Origin: Pseudomaricurvus sp. HS19
GTDB lineage: Bacteria > Pseudomonadota > Gammaproteobacteria > Pseudomonadales > Cellvibrionaceae
DNA length: 64,000 nucleotides
Assembly (NCBI RefSeq): GCF_009857815.1
Contig: NZ_WVVW01000011.1
Coordinates: 215,968 to 279,967 of the forward strand
Direction of reading: 5' to 3'
The first letter of the stretch is position 1; each line of letters starts with the position of its first letter. A program made the position numbers and the translations under genes. The notes under the pieces were generated by a model. The model saw nothing but the letters and a program-made list of their open reading frames with translations. It ran no database searches and was not told the DNA's origin. Shown here in pieces: positions 19,921 through 28,080 of this stretch.

Positions 19921-20637
19921 ATGACCCCCAATCACATCCTGGTTGTCGACGATCACCTGGAGATTCGCGAATTGCTGGCCAGTTACCTCACCCAGCACGG
20001 CTATGAAGTGACCACCGCCGATGGTGGTGAAGCCATGCGCAAGCTGTTGGCGGAGCGGGAATTTGACCTCATTGTGCTGGACCTGATGATGCCCGGTGAG
20101 GACGGTCTCTCCCTCTGTCGCCATGTGCGGGAGCGGCAGGGGCCGCCGGTCATCATGCTCACCGCCATGAGCGAGGACGCCGATACGGTTGTGGGCCTGG
20201 AGATGGGGGCGGATGATTACGTCACCAAGCCTTTTGTGCCCAGGGTGTTGCTGGCGCGGATCAAGGCAGTATTGAGGCGAGCCGAAAGCAGGGTGGAAGA
20301 GGTGCAGCCTTCGGCGCTTGCCAAACGCTGCTTTGATCGCTGGTGCCTGGATAACCTGCAGCGACAACTGGTACGTGATGACGGCTTGCTGGTGCCATTG
20401 AGTACGGCCGAGTTCAAACTGCTGGATGTCTTCCTGCAGAATCCGCAGCGGGTTTTGAGTCGCGATGAGCTTCTGAATTTGACCAAGGGGCGGGATGCCG
20501 AACCCTTCGATCGCAGTGTCGACAACCAGGTCAGCCGGCTGCGGCGCAAGATTGAGGCTGATGCCCAGAATCCCGCGCTGATCAAAACTGTCTGGGGTGG
20601 TGGCTACCTGTTTGCCGCCGCCGTTACCGGAGAATAA
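19921..20637 (+). CDS. OmpR-family response regulator
   Basis: A 238-residue two-component regulator. The receiver domain (about residues 5-118) shows the acidic pocket in ILVVDDH, the phosphorylated Asp in DLIVLDLMMPGEDG, the Thr/Ser position in VIMLTAMS and the Lys in DDYVTKPF. The C-terminal winged-helix DNA-binding domain includes LSTAEFKLLDVFLQNPQRVLSR and VDNQVSRLRRKIE. The ATG at 19921 is preceded by GGAAGGAG. The histidine kinase gene follows four bases after the stop. The stimulus is unknown. A long inverted repeat upstream suggests autoregulation. Confidence 0.95.
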   Translation: MTPNHILVVDDHLEIRELLASYLTQHGYEVTTADGGEAMRKLLAEREFDLIVLDLMMPGEDGLSLCRHVRERQGPPVIMLTAMSEDADTVVGLEMGADDYVTKPFVPRVLLARIKAVLRRAESRVEEVQPSALAKRCFDRWCLDNLQRQLVRDDGLLVPLSTAEFKLLDVFLQNPQRVLSRDELLNLTKGRDAEPFDRSVDNQVSRLRRKIEADAQNPALIKTVWGGGYLFAAAVTGE

Positions 20638-20641
20638 ACCT

Positions 20642-22051
20642 GTGCGCATGCTAGCCCGTTTGTGGCCCCGTAAATTGCTGGGACAAATGATCCTGCTGGT
20701 GGTGCTGGCCCTGCTGCTGGCCCAGGGTATCAATCTGTGGTTGCTGTCCGAAGCCCACGAGCGCGCGCTGCGTTATAACAGTGAGCGCTTTATTGTGCGG
20801 CAGTTTGCCAGCGCGGTGGCCGTCATAGAGCAGACCCCGTCCTCGTTGCACCGCTCCGTGTTACGAGCCTGGCAGCGTCCGGGAGGGCGTTACCAGCTGA
20901 CGGGTACAGAGCCGGAGTTGCCGGAGGATCGCAGCAGTTACGCCCGTGAATTACGTGAACAGCTGCTGGAGCGTCTGGGGGGTGAGTACGCGGCGCGCAC
21001 GAAAGTCTCTATTGATGAAGTCCGTTTCCCCGAGCGCGATGCCCATCATCGTTCGGAACACCGACCGCCTGATACCTGGTTCCGTTACCGTCCCCGCCCG
21101 CCCCTGCGGGAAGTAAGGCTGGCGGTACAGCTCAATGGCGGGGATTGGCTGGTAACCCGGCAGCGCGCGCCGGATGGAACGCCAATGCTGGCCGCGTCTA
21201 CCTTCATCTTTCTTTCCCTGGCATTGCTGATGGTGATCGCCGTGGTGTTCTGGCAGATGCGCCGCATTACCAGACCGCTGCAGCGCCTCGCCCGGGCGGC
21301 GGAGGATCTCGGCCGCGGCAAGAAAATTCCGCCGTTGCTGGAGGAGGGGCCGGAAGACATCAGTCACACGGTGTCGGCGTTTAACAGTATGAATCACCGG
21401 ATCGAACGGTTCGTCTCTGAACGCACGCAGATGCTGGCCGCGCTGTCCCATGACCTGCGCACACCCATTACAGCGATGCGCCTGCGCCTGGAACTGATGG
21501 CCGACAGCGAGGAGAAGGACAAACTGCTGCGCAGCCTGGAGGAGATGCAGCAGATGTCGGAGGCTACGCTGGCGTTTGTGCGTCAGTCCGGTGACGGCGA
21601 GGCAACCCGTCCGGTGGATATCAATGCGTTGCTCGGCAGCCTGTGTGATGACTTGCAGGAGATGGGCATGGCCGTTGAGTGGCAGGAGGGCGAGCCTGTG
21701 GTGCTGGAGGTGCGGCCGGTCAGCCTCAAGCGCGCGTTGCGTAACTTGCTGGAGAACGCGGTGAAGTACGGCTCCTCGGCAAAGGCGTCCATGACGGCCA
21801 CTGCGGGTTGGCTGACCATTGAGATTTGCGACCAGGGGCCGGGCATTCCGGAGGAGCAGCTGGAGGCTGTGTTCGAGCCCTTCAGGCGGATAGAGCAGTC
21901 GCGCAACCGGGGCACCGGCGGTACCGGTCTGGGGCTCTCTATTGCGCGGCAGATTGTCACCAGTCACGGTGGTTCCCTCACCCTGCACAACGCTGACACT
22001 GCGCAAGGCACGGGTGCCGGCCTGATAGCCCGGGTGCGCTTGCCTCGCTGA
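20642..22051 (+). CDS. EnvZ-type sensor histidine kinase
   Basis: A 469-residue inner-membrane kinase. The first transmembrane helix is at about residues 11-30 (QMILLVVLALLLAQGINLWLL), then a periplasmic domain of about 140 residues rich in Arg/Pro/His, a second helix near 190-210 (ASTFIFLSLALLMVIAVVF), a HAMP linker (MRRITRPLQRLARAAEDLG), the phosphoacceptor ALSHDLRTPITAMR, the N box NLLENAVKYG and G boxes DQGPGIPEEQ and GTGLGLSIARQIV. GTG at 20642 is preferred because GGAG lies ten bases before it; ATG 20648 is an alternative. It is cotranscribed with the preceding regulator. The ligand is unknown. Confidence 0.93.
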   Translation: MRMLARLWPRKLLGQMILLVVLALLLAQGINLWLLSEAHERALRYNSERFIVRQFASAVAVIEQTPSSLHRSVLRAWQRPGGRYQLTGTEPELPEDRSSYARELREQLLERLGGEYAARTKVSIDEVRFPERDAHHRSEHRPPDTWFRYRPRPPLREVRLAVQLNGGDWLVTRQRAPDGTPMLAASTFIFLSLALLMVIAVVFWQMRRITRPLQRLARAAEDLGRGKKIPPLLEEGPEDISHTVSAFNSMNHRIERFVSERTQMLAALSHDLRTPITAMRLRLELMADSEEKDKLLRSLEEMQQMSEATLAFVRQSGDGEATRPVDINALLGSLCDDLQEMGMAVEWQEGEPVVLEVRPVSLKRALRNLLENAVKYGSSAKASMTATAGWLTIEICDQGPGIPEEQLEAVFEPFRRIEQSRNRGTGGTGLGLSIARQIVTSHGGSLTLHNADTAQGTGAGLIARVRLPR

Positions 22052-22058
22052 GGAGTTA

Positions 22059-22258
22059 GCACACAGCTGTGTAGACCGTGCTGTAGATGGATTGCCACGC
22101 TGCGCTCGCGATGACGATTTGGGTTTGTTTGCAAGCGGGATAACAACTCCAGCCCCGTCATTGCGAGGAGCGTTTTCAGCGCCGAAGTAATCCATGTTTG
22201 GCACACAGCTGTATAGACCGTGCTGTACATGGATCGCCACGCTGCGCTCGCGATGACG
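22059..22258. repeat. 58-bp direct repeats with an inverted arm between them (GTCATTGCGAGG type)
   Basis: Two 58-base copies at 22059-22116 and 22201-22258 differ at about four positions (GCACACAGCTGT...GCGATGACG). Between them 22156-22195 (CGTCATTGCGAGG...AATCCAT) is the inverse of their right part. The 305-base gap between the kinase gene and the reductase gene holds only these repeats and a terminator. Confidence 0.85.
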
Positions 22259-22310
22259 TGTCTGCGTGGCCGGGAGGCCGGCCTGTGGTATCGGAGGTAG
22301 CTCACAGACG

Positions 22311-22337
22311 AAAAAAAACCGGGCCAGGCCCGGTTTT
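22311..22337 (-). terminator. Terminator of the superoxide reductase gene
   Basis: AAAACCGGGCC, one-base loop, GGCCCGGTTTT with eight A before it on the plus strand, i.e. eight T after the stem on the minus strand, 20 bases beyond the reductase stop codon. Confidence 0.88.
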
Positions 22338-22356
22338 CTGATGCTGCTGTTCGCGA

Positions 22357-22743
22357 TTAAGCAACAGCTACGTCAACAGGGATGCTTTCCCAGATGCCGT
22401 GCTTGGTGCAGTAGGACTGGGCTACCAGCTTGGCATTCTTGTCCAGAACCACGCCGAAAGTAACGCGGGTGTTGCCTTTCTTGTCCTGACCGCCCTGGGA
22501 GCCAGCGAAGAAAGTGGCTTCGGCGATTTTGGTTTCGCGGTTGAACAGGGCCACAGAGGAGATGTAGTGGTCCATATCATCGGGATGCTGGTATTCGGCG
22601 CCTACCTGAACAGTCACTTCAAAGGTCTCACCGGCCTTGGCGGAAGGCTCGCAGTGGATGAAGGGGGAGTGACGGTCGATGTAGTCTTTGCGGGCTTCCG
22701 CTTCTACGGCGTTGATATCGGTGTAGATGTTGATCTTTGGCAT
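22357..22743 (-). CDS. Superoxide reductase (class II, neelaredoxin-like)
   Basis: A 128-residue protein matching the ferrous-iron domain of desulfoferrodoxin/neelaredoxin, which reduces superoxide to hydrogen peroxide. The five expected iron ligands are visible: His25 (DRHSPFI), His53 and His59 (QHPDDMDHYI), Cys112 and His115 (YCTKHGIWES). There is no N-terminal rubredoxin-like Cys4 domain, so it is the single-iron class. The catalytic Glu-Lys before the first His in classical enzymes reads Asp-Arg here, a notable change. It is divergent from sodB across 500 bases, placing two superoxide-handling enzymes side by side. Such enzymes are commoner in anaerobes than in aerobic gammaproteobacteria. 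Confidence 0.82.
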   Translation of the reverse strand: MPKINIYTDINAVEAEARKDYIDRHSPFIHCEPSAKAGETFEVTVQVGAEYQHPDDMDHYISSVALFNRETKIAEATFFAGSQGGQDKKGNTRVTFGVVLDKNAKLVAQSYCTKHGIWESIPVDVAVA

Positions 22744-23245
22744 GGGTACTTCTCTCGTTCGGGGCCCGGCGTGAAACCGGGCCGGGTAAATACAGGCGCC
22801 GACAGTTTACCGGCTGTCCGGTAACAATCAATAAAAGTGCTACCTTTCTGCACAAATACTTCGACTAATGTATAAACTTTGAGCGAAAGCGGTGGTCAGA
22901 ACACCCGCAGGCCGGGGAGCCCTGAGGAGTGCAGTTTTTGGTCGCCGCCCGGTGTCTGCAGCGGTGGCAGCCTGAGACTCCTGTGGGTATAGTTATTGTC
23001 AGCGCCTGCGTAACAATCGCAGGTTGCGGTTGACCAGGCAGGATTCACACCTGCACCGGAGGTGTCCTCGCCGGATAGCGGAAACCGCATCTAATAAAAA
23101 TTTATCTGCTTTATAGTTTATGCCTATTACTGCCGGGCTTTGCTTCACCGGCCGGTAACAGGGCTGTGCCAATATTCAAATATCGCTTCACTCGGTTGCT
23201 GCCCTGGCAGTGACCCCAATACCTGTCGAATTAAGGAAGAGATTT
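22744..23245. other. Long intergenic region with several potential RNA stems
   Basis: The 500 bases between the divergent superoxide reductase and sodB genes hold no convincing gene but several complementary segments, described as a separate entry. The open frame on the minus strand at 22896-23090 has no family likeness and coincides with the stems. Confidence 0.6.
22903..23088. ncRNA. Candidate structured RNA between superoxide reductase and sodB
   Basis: Three structural units are visible. ACCCGCAGG (22903-22911) pairs with CCTGTGGGT (22980-22988). CCTGCG (23005-23010) pairs with CGCAGG (23018-23023). GCGGTT (23026-23031) pairs with AACCGC (23083-23088), enclosing two hairpins, GCAGG/CCTGC (23038-23054) and CCGGAGG/CCTCGCCGG (23056-23074), i.e. 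a three-way junction. It matches no riboswitch consensus I know. Strand is uncertain; it could be a leader of sodB or of the reductase gene. Confidence 0.3.
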
Positions 23246-23830
23246 ATGACTATTGAACTACCTCCACTGCCTTATGCCCAGGACGCCCTGGCCCCGCATA
23301 TCTCCGCCGAAACGCTGGAGTATCACTACGGCAAGCACCACAAAACCTACGTCGATAAACTCAACGGCCTGCTCCCCGGCAGTGAGTTTGAAGGCAAGAG
23401 CCTGGAAGAAATCGTCAAGGGCTCGTCCGGTGGCATGTTCAACAACGCCGCCCAGATCTGGAATCACACCTTTTACTGGAACTGCCTGAGCCCAACGGGT
23501 GGCGGGGCACCCACTGGTGCCGTGGCTGATGCCATCAATGCAGCCTTTGGTTCCTTCGAAAAATTTCAGGACGAGTTCAACACCTCCGCTGCCAACAACT
23601 TCGGCTCTTCCTGGACTTGGCTGGTGAAAAAAGCGGACGGCTCTGTGGCCATCGTCAATACCAGCAATGCCGCAACTCCGCTGACCGATGACAGTGTTAC
23701 TCCCATCCTGACCGTCGACCTGTGGGAGCACGCCTACTACATCGACTACCGTAACTCACGTCCCAACTATCTCGGTGCTTTCTGGGCGCTGGTGAACTGG
23801 GACTTCGTGGCGAGCAATTACGGTGGCTGA
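23246..23830 (+). CDS. sodB: Iron superoxide dismutase
   Basis: A 194-residue cytosolic Fe-type superoxide dismutase. Metal ligands are visible in [18 protein letters not shown] (first His), [13 protein letters not shown] (second His) and [15 protein letters not shown] (Asp and third His). The [12 protein letters not shown] and FGSSWTWLV segments fit the Fe rather than Mn subclass. ATG 23246 is preceded by GGAAGAG; the longer frame from 23210 is not family-like. It is transcribed singly, with a terminator after 40 bases, and lies divergent to a superoxide reductase gene with a long structured leader region between. Confidence 0.97.
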   Translation: MTIELPPLPYAQDALAPHISAETLEYHYGKHHKTYVDKLNGLLPGSEFEGKSLEEIVKGSSGGMFNNAAQIWNHTFYWNCLSPTGGGAPTGAVADAINAAFGSFEKFQDEFNTSAANNFGSSWTWLVKKADGSVAIVNTSNAATPLTDDSVTPILTVDLWEHAYYIDYRNSRPNYLGAFWALVNWDFVASNYGG

Positions 23831-23867
23831 TTAAGCCCCGGCGGGCGGTGACGCCGCGCACGAGACC

Positions 23868-23898
23868 AATAAAGGGAGCAACAGCTCCCTTTATTTTT
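23868..23898 (+). terminator. Terminator of sodB
   Basis: AATAAAGGGAGC, short loop, GCTCCCTTTATTTTT, about 40 bases past the sodB stop. Confidence 0.88.
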
Positions 23899-24031
23899 AG
23901 CTGCCAGAATGGGTATAGTTGATGGTACTTCGGTGGCCTTTTGCCAGGGTATATCAAGGTAGAAGTCCGGAGCGACATAACAACAACAGACAGCCCGCAC
24001 CGCCGTGCAGGGCCTGAACAAGGATCTCAGT

Positions 24032-24673
24032 ATGGAAATCATGAACTTTATTAACTTCCTGGCTCGATGGGGGCATGTGCTGTTCGGCATTACCTGGATC
24101 GGGTTGCTCTACTACTTCAACTTTATCCAGGGTGGTTACTTCAAACAGGCAACGCCGGAAGCCCTGAAAGACGCCAAGGCCAAGCTGGCTCCCGAAGCCC
24201 TGTGGTGGTTCCGTTGGGGTGCCATGTTTACCTTTATCACCGGCCTGATCCTGTTGGTTGGCCTGATGAAGCAGGGCCTGATGAATGCGTACATCATCGC
24301 CGGTGCCACCATGGGTACCCTGATGTTCCTCAATGTCTGGCTGATCATCTGGCCAAACCAGAAGATTGCCCTGGGCCTGGTGCAGGGTGGTGATGCCGGT
24401 GCCGCCGCAGGCAAGGCACTGCTGGCTTCCCGTACCAACACCCTCTTCTCCGGTCCCATGGTGTTCTTCATGCTGGCCGGTCCACACTTCGTCAACGGTG
24501 GTGGTTACGGCAAAGGCATGGGCCTGGGTCTGTGGATTGTGCTGGCACTTATCGCGGCGCTGGAGGTCAATGCTATTGCCGGTAAGCAAGGCCCAATGAC
24601 CACCGTAAAAGGGGTGATTCACTGCAGCATCGCCCTGACCGTGGTTCTGGCGGCACTGCTGGTGTATTTGTAA
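24032..24673 (+). CDS. Urate hydroxylase PuuD N-terminal-like membrane protein
   Basis: A 213-residue polytopic membrane protein of the urate oxidase N-terminal (DUF989) type. It shows about five to six hydrophobic segments and typical sequences such as NFLARWGHVLFGITWIGLLY, EALWWFRWGAMFTFITGL, NVWLIIWPNQKIAL and FFMLAGPHF. Full PuuD proteins carry a C-terminal cytochrome c domain with CxxCH; none is present here, so this is the membrane module alone. Conserved His residues (HVLFG, GPHF) could bind haem. ATG 24032 is chosen because it starts the family-like region. It is monocistronic, with a terminator 50 bases downstream. A role in urate oxidation is doubtful without the other purine genes. 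Confidence 0.75.
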   Translation: MEIMNFINFLARWGHVLFGITWIGLLYYFNFIQGGYFKQATPEALKDAKAKLAPEALWWFRWGAMFTFITGLILLVGLMKQGLMNAYIIAGATMGTLMFLNVWLIIWPNQKIALGLVQGGDAGAAAGKALLASRTNTLFSGPMVFFMLAGPHFVNGGGYGKGMGLGLWIVLALIAALEVNAIAGKQGPMTTVKGVIHCSIALTVVLAALLVYL

Positions 24674-24723
24674 GCCTTGTCACACGCCATGAGGCACTGA
24701 CCGCCAAGCGGTAACTGTGTCGT

Positions 24724-24750
24724 AAAAGCCGGGCCCAGCCCGGCTTTTTT
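24724..24750 (+). terminator. Terminator after the PuuD-like gene
   Basis: AAAAGCCGGGC, short loop, GCCCGGCTTTTTT, about 50 bases past the stop. Confidence 0.88.
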
Positions 24751-24831
24751 GTGGGTGGCTGGTGTCTATTTAAGGCGAGCTTTGTTATAACTCTGCTCCT
24801 GTTGTAATTCATATAATTGAGACCCGATGCA

Positions 24832-25623
24832 ATGCAGGACCGTAAGGAACCTTCACTGGGCACCATGGTGCCGAGCCGCGATGACTTCAACGAGCGCATA
24901 GGCCAGCCCAAGGCCCGGCCACAGGCCCAGAAACCGGCCCAAAAGGCGGCGGCCCCCCAGCGTCCGCGGGCCGCGGCACCGGCCACTGCCAAGTCATCAC
25001 CCCTGGTTCCCCTGGCACTGCTGCTGGCGCTCACCGGTCTGGGATTGGCGGGTTTTGCCTACTGGCAGCTGCTGCTAACCCAACAGCAGGCCGCGCAGGC
25101 GGAAAAACGTATTGGCGAGTTGGAGCAGCGGCTGGCACTGTCGGATGACGAATCCACCCAGTCAGTTGCAGCCCTGCAGGCCAACCTGAAGGAGAGTCGG
25201 GAGAGTCTGAAGACTGCAGAGATCGAGATTCGCAAACTGTGGGATGCCCGCAAGGCTACCAAACAGGACGTTGCCGATAACGAAAAGGCGCTCAATACCC
25301 TGAAAAGCACCCTCAGCAAGACCAGCAAGCAGGCTTCAGAGGCCCAATCCCTGGCCAAATCCCAGGCGGACAAGCTGAAAGCGGTAAGCTCGGACGTGGC
25401 GCTGCAGGCGGAGAAGGTGGCACTGGTGGGGGATAGCAGTGATGCCCAGCAGAAACAGCTGCGCGATGCGCTGGATCGTCTCACTCGCCTGGACACCAGT
25501 CTCAGCAAGCTGCAGTCCAAAATGAACAATCACGATGAGGCCATCAAGGCCATCGACGCCTATCGCCTCACCACCAATCGGGAACTGCTGGAGATCAAGC
25601 GCAAGCTGGGTCTGGTGCAGTAG
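24832..25623 (+). CDS. Single-pass membrane coiled-coil protein of unknown function
   Basis: A 263-residue protein with a proline/alanine-rich cytoplasmic N-terminus (about residues 25-55), one transmembrane helix (about 57-80, PLALLLALTGLGLAGFAYW) and then a long coiled coil to the C-terminus, seen in heptad-rich stretches such as AEKRIGELEQRLALS and LDTSLSKLQSKMNNHDEAI. Its final residues are ELLEIKRKLGLVQ. Proteins of this build are common next to housekeeping genes in Pseudomonas relatives and are annotated as hypothetical. ATG 24832 is chosen; a TTG five codons upstream is possible. A structural or envelope-associated role is plausible but nothing in the context defines it. Confidence 0.75.
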   Translation: MQDRKEPSLGTMVPSRDDFNERIGQPKARPQAQKPAQKAAAPQRPRAAAPATAKSSPLVPLALLLALTGLGLAGFAYWQLLLTQQQAAQAEKRIGELEQRLALSDDESTQSVAALQANLKESRESLKTAEIEIRKLWDARKATKQDVADNEKALNTLKSTLSKTSKQASEAQSLAKSQADKLKAVSSDVALQAEKVALVGDSSDAQQKQLRDALDRLTRLDTSLSKLQSKMNNHDEAIKAIDAYRLTTNRELLEIKRKLGLVQ

Positions 25624-25658
25624 TTCTGCCTGTCGTGCTGAATTGATCCGGGGAGCCG

Positions 25659-25970
25659 TCAGTGCTCCCGGTCCGGTTCCACTCCCCCTCCCAAACCCTG
25701 TCGCGGCCCATGCCTGAGAATACTGGCCAGGCTGCGTACGGCGTCTTCCAGATTATGCAGGTGGCCGTGAATCTGCGGATTCGGCGACTGCACCTGTTGC
25801 CGCGAACACTTCGAGACCCGGTTCCAGTTCAACACCGCCTCTTCCGTGGTGCGCCGGTGCGGGCCCGTCGCCTTGCAGTGCTGGCAGCATACGGCGCGGG
25901 ATAGCAGATGATGGCTGATGTGCATGTTGCAGCTGCCACAGAAGGGGCAGGGCTCCAGGTTTGATGCCAT
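25659..25970 (-). CDS. Small zinc-ribbon protein, Lar restriction-alleviation-like
   Basis: A protein of about 103 residues with an N-terminal CPFCGSCNMHI, a second pair VCCQHCKATGP, and EEAVLNWNRVS. This is the pattern of the Lar-type zinc ribbon (CPFCG...C..C.A.GP...EA...WN), which is found in restriction-alleviation proteins of prophages and also in chromosomal proteins. The C-terminal 50 residues are not family-like. The start is either ATG 25970 (MASNLEPCPFCG) or an ATG four codons earlier. No phage genes surround it, so a restriction-alleviation role should not be assumed. Confidence 0.65.
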   Translation of the reverse strand: MASNLEPCPFCGSCNMHISHHLLSRAVCCQHCKATGPHRRTTEEAVLNWNRVSKCSRQQVQSPNPQIHGHLHNLEDAVRSLASILRHGPRQGLGGGVEPDREH

Positions 25971-26419
25971 GGGGTACTCCATTCGGGTCTGAACAGCCAG
26001 GCAATGCGGTCGCAGCGAAAACAGCGGCGCGGCCGGGCCGGTAACTGGGGGCTATCGCTATTGTTATGGACGGTGTTGCTATAACCCGTGAGGGCTGTGA
26101 ACGGCTGGTGACGGTAATTGGTCTTTTCTGAGGGGAGTCGGGGCCAAACCAGGTCGGGAAGACCCGGGACAGGAAGGGTATCCGGAGACGGCGGATATCC
26201 AGAATCATTCGGTAGATACCTCCTGGTTATCTACGTCAGTTCTCTGGAGTGTAGGCTGATTACCGGCCAATGCAACCCCGACCAAGGGTGTAGTGCGAAT
26301 GGCGGGACTGCCAACGGACAAACGCAGCCGGCTGGTGTAGAATTTGCGCCTGTTTTATTCCGTGAATACCCGTGATTGCAGAAGCCAGTCTTCTGTACCG
26401 TGATAACCCAGAGTGAGAG
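25971..26419. other. Intergenic region upstream of fumarase
   Basis: About 440 bases without a supported gene. It contains short GC-rich inverted stretches (such as GGTATCCGGAGACGGCGGATATCC near 26177, in two parts GGTATCCG and CGGATATCC) and, near 26336, a TAGAAT that could be the -10 of fumarase. Nothing else is recognised. Confidence 0.4.
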
Positions 26420-27946
26420 ATGTCGCTGATGACTACGGTAATCCGCAAAGACGACCTGATCGACAGCATCGCCGATGCGCTGCAGTTTATTTCCTACTAC
26501 CACCCCAAAGACTTCATCAAAGCGGTTTACGAGGCCTATCAGCGCGAAGCCAACCCCGCCGCCAAGGACGCCATGGCGCAGATCCTGATCAACTCCCGCA
26601 TGTGTGCGGAGGGCCATCGCCCCATCTGTCAGGACACCGGTATCGTCAGCGTTATCATGAAAATCGGTATGAACGTGCAGTGGGATACCGATTGCAGCCT
26701 GGAAGAGATGATCAACGAAGGCGTGCGTCGCGCCTACAACCACCCGGACAACAAGCTGCGCGCCTCTGTGCTGGCAGATCCGGACGGTGCCCGCAAAAAT
26801 ACCGGCGACAACACCCCCGCCATGATCACCACCAAGATCGTTCCCGGTGACAAGGTGGAAGTGCACGTGGTGGCCAAGGGTGGCGGTTCTGAAGCCAAGA
26901 CCAAGTTCGCCATGCTCAACCCCTCCGACAACGTGGTGGAGTGGATCCTGAAGATGGTGCCACAGATGGGCGCTGGCTGGTGTCCGCCCGGTATCCTCGG
27001 TATTGGTATCGGCGGTACCGCTGACAAGGCCATGGCTATGGCCAAGGAAGCGCTGCTGGACCCGATCGATATCCAGGACCTGCGCGAGCGCGGTGCCTCC
27101 AACCGCTCCGAAGAGCTGCGTCTGGAGATCATGGACAAGGTCAACAAGCTGGGTATCGGTGCCCAGGGCCTGGGTGGTCTGACCACCGTTCTGGATGTGA
27201 AGGTAAAAGATTGCCCCACGCACGCGGCCAACAAGCCTATCGCCGTGATCCCCAACTGTGCTGCCACCCGCCTGTGCAAGTTCACCCTGGACGGTTCCGG
27301 CCCCTCCCTGCAGACCCCGCCAGACCTGAGTGACTGGCCGGAAATTACCTGGGAAGTGGGCAATGCCCGTCGCGTCAACCTGGATGAGCTGACCAAGGAA
27401 GACCTGGCCGAGTGGAAAACCGGTGAAACCGTACTCCTGTCCGGTAAGTTGCTTACCGGCCGCGACGCCGCTCACAAGCGCCTGGTGGATATGATTGCCA
27501 AGGGCGAAGAGCTGCCAGTGGACTTCACCAACCGTATGATCTACTACGTAGGCCCGGTTGATCCTGTGGGCGACGAGGTTGTCGGTCCTGCTGGTCCAAC
27601 CACCGCTACCCGTATGGACAAGTTCACTCGCACCATGCTGGAAAAAACCGGCCTCATCGGCATGGTGGGTAAATCCGAGCGTGGCCCTGAGGCGATTACT
27701 GCCATCAAGGACAACAAGGCGGTTTACCTGATGGCCGTGGGCGGCTCTGCCTACCTGGTCTCCAAAGCCATCAAGGCCTCCAAGGTGCTGGGCTTTGCCG
27801 ACCTGGGTATGGAAGCCATTTACGAGTTCGAAGTGAAGGACATGCCTGTGACTGTGGCTGTGGACGTGAACGGTGAGTCCGTACACACCACCGGCCCGCA
27901 GATCTGGCAGGCCAAGATCGAAGAGGGCGTGATCGAGGTGCAGTAA
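26420..27946 (+). CDS. fumA: Class I (iron-sulfur) fumarate hydratase
   Basis: A 508-residue fumarase of the oxygen-labile [4Fe-4S] class, which interconverts fumarate and malate in the TCA cycle. Recognisable segments are RPICQDTGIV (a cluster Cys), the KGGGSEAKTKFAML loop, GWCPPGILGIGIGGTADKA, NCAATRLCKF and the C-terminal beta domain (TATRMDKFTRTMLEKTGLIGMVGKSERG, AVYLMAVGGSAYLVS). Length is normal. A second ATG four codons in (MTTVIRKDD) could also serve. It is monocistronic with a terminator directly after. Its cluster is a classical superoxide target, in keeping with nearby sodB and superoxide reductase, though linkage may be chance. Confidence 0.96.
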   Translation: MSLMTTVIRKDDLIDSIADALQFISYYHPKDFIKAVYEAYQREANPAAKDAMAQILINSRMCAEGHRPICQDTGIVSVIMKIGMNVQWDTDCSLEEMINEGVRRAYNHPDNKLRASVLADPDGARKNTGDNTPAMITTKIVPGDKVEVHVVAKGGGSEAKTKFAMLNPSDNVVEWILKMVPQMGAGWCPPGILGIGIGGTADKAMAMAKEALLDPIDIQDLRERGASNRSEELRLEIMDKVNKLGIGAQGLGGLTTVLDVKVKDCPTHAANKPIAVIPNCAATRLCKFTLDGSGPSLQTPPDLSDWPEITWEVGNARRVNLDELTKEDLAEWKTGETVLLSGKLLTGRDAAHKRLVDMIAKGEELPVDFTNRMIYYVGPVDPVGDEVVGPAGPTTATRMDKFTRTMLEKTGLIGMVGKSERGPEAITAIKDNKAVYLMAVGGSAYLVSKAIKASKVLGFADLGMEAIYEFEVKDMPVTVAVDVNGESVHTTGPQIWQAKIEEGVIEVQ

Positions 27947-27967
27947 GCCCCGGTTACACCTCTCGTC

Positions 27968-27996
27968 AAAAAGGCAGACTTCGGTCTGCCTTTTTT
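27968..27996 (+). terminator. Terminator of fumarase gene
   Basis: AAAAAGGCAGAC, TTCG loop, GTCTGCCTTTTTT, 20 bases after the stop. Confidence 0.92.
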
Positions 27997-28080
27997 GTGC
28001 CTGCCGGTCAGGCAGGGGTGTCAGCGGGTTGCCGGGGTGTACTACACTGGCGGGTAAGCCTTGCTGTCAGGAGCAGAACG

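Noticed and set aside
22896..23090. 64-codon minus-strand ORF in the sodB upstream gap
   Set aside because: No family likeness; the DNA is dominated by complementary stems, so an RNA or regulatory role fits better.
22896..23090. tRNA, 6S RNA, FMN or cobalamin riboswitch in the sodB upstream gap
   Set aside because: I compared the stems and conserved bases I know for these classes; none matched.
25659..25970. Prophage origin for the Lar-like zinc-ribbon gene
   Set aside because: No phage genes or attachment sites are near; chromosomal zinc-ribbon homologues are common.
26231..27886. 551-codon open frame opposite fumarase
   Set aside because: Same kind of antisense artefact; the sense strand is an unmistakable fumarase.
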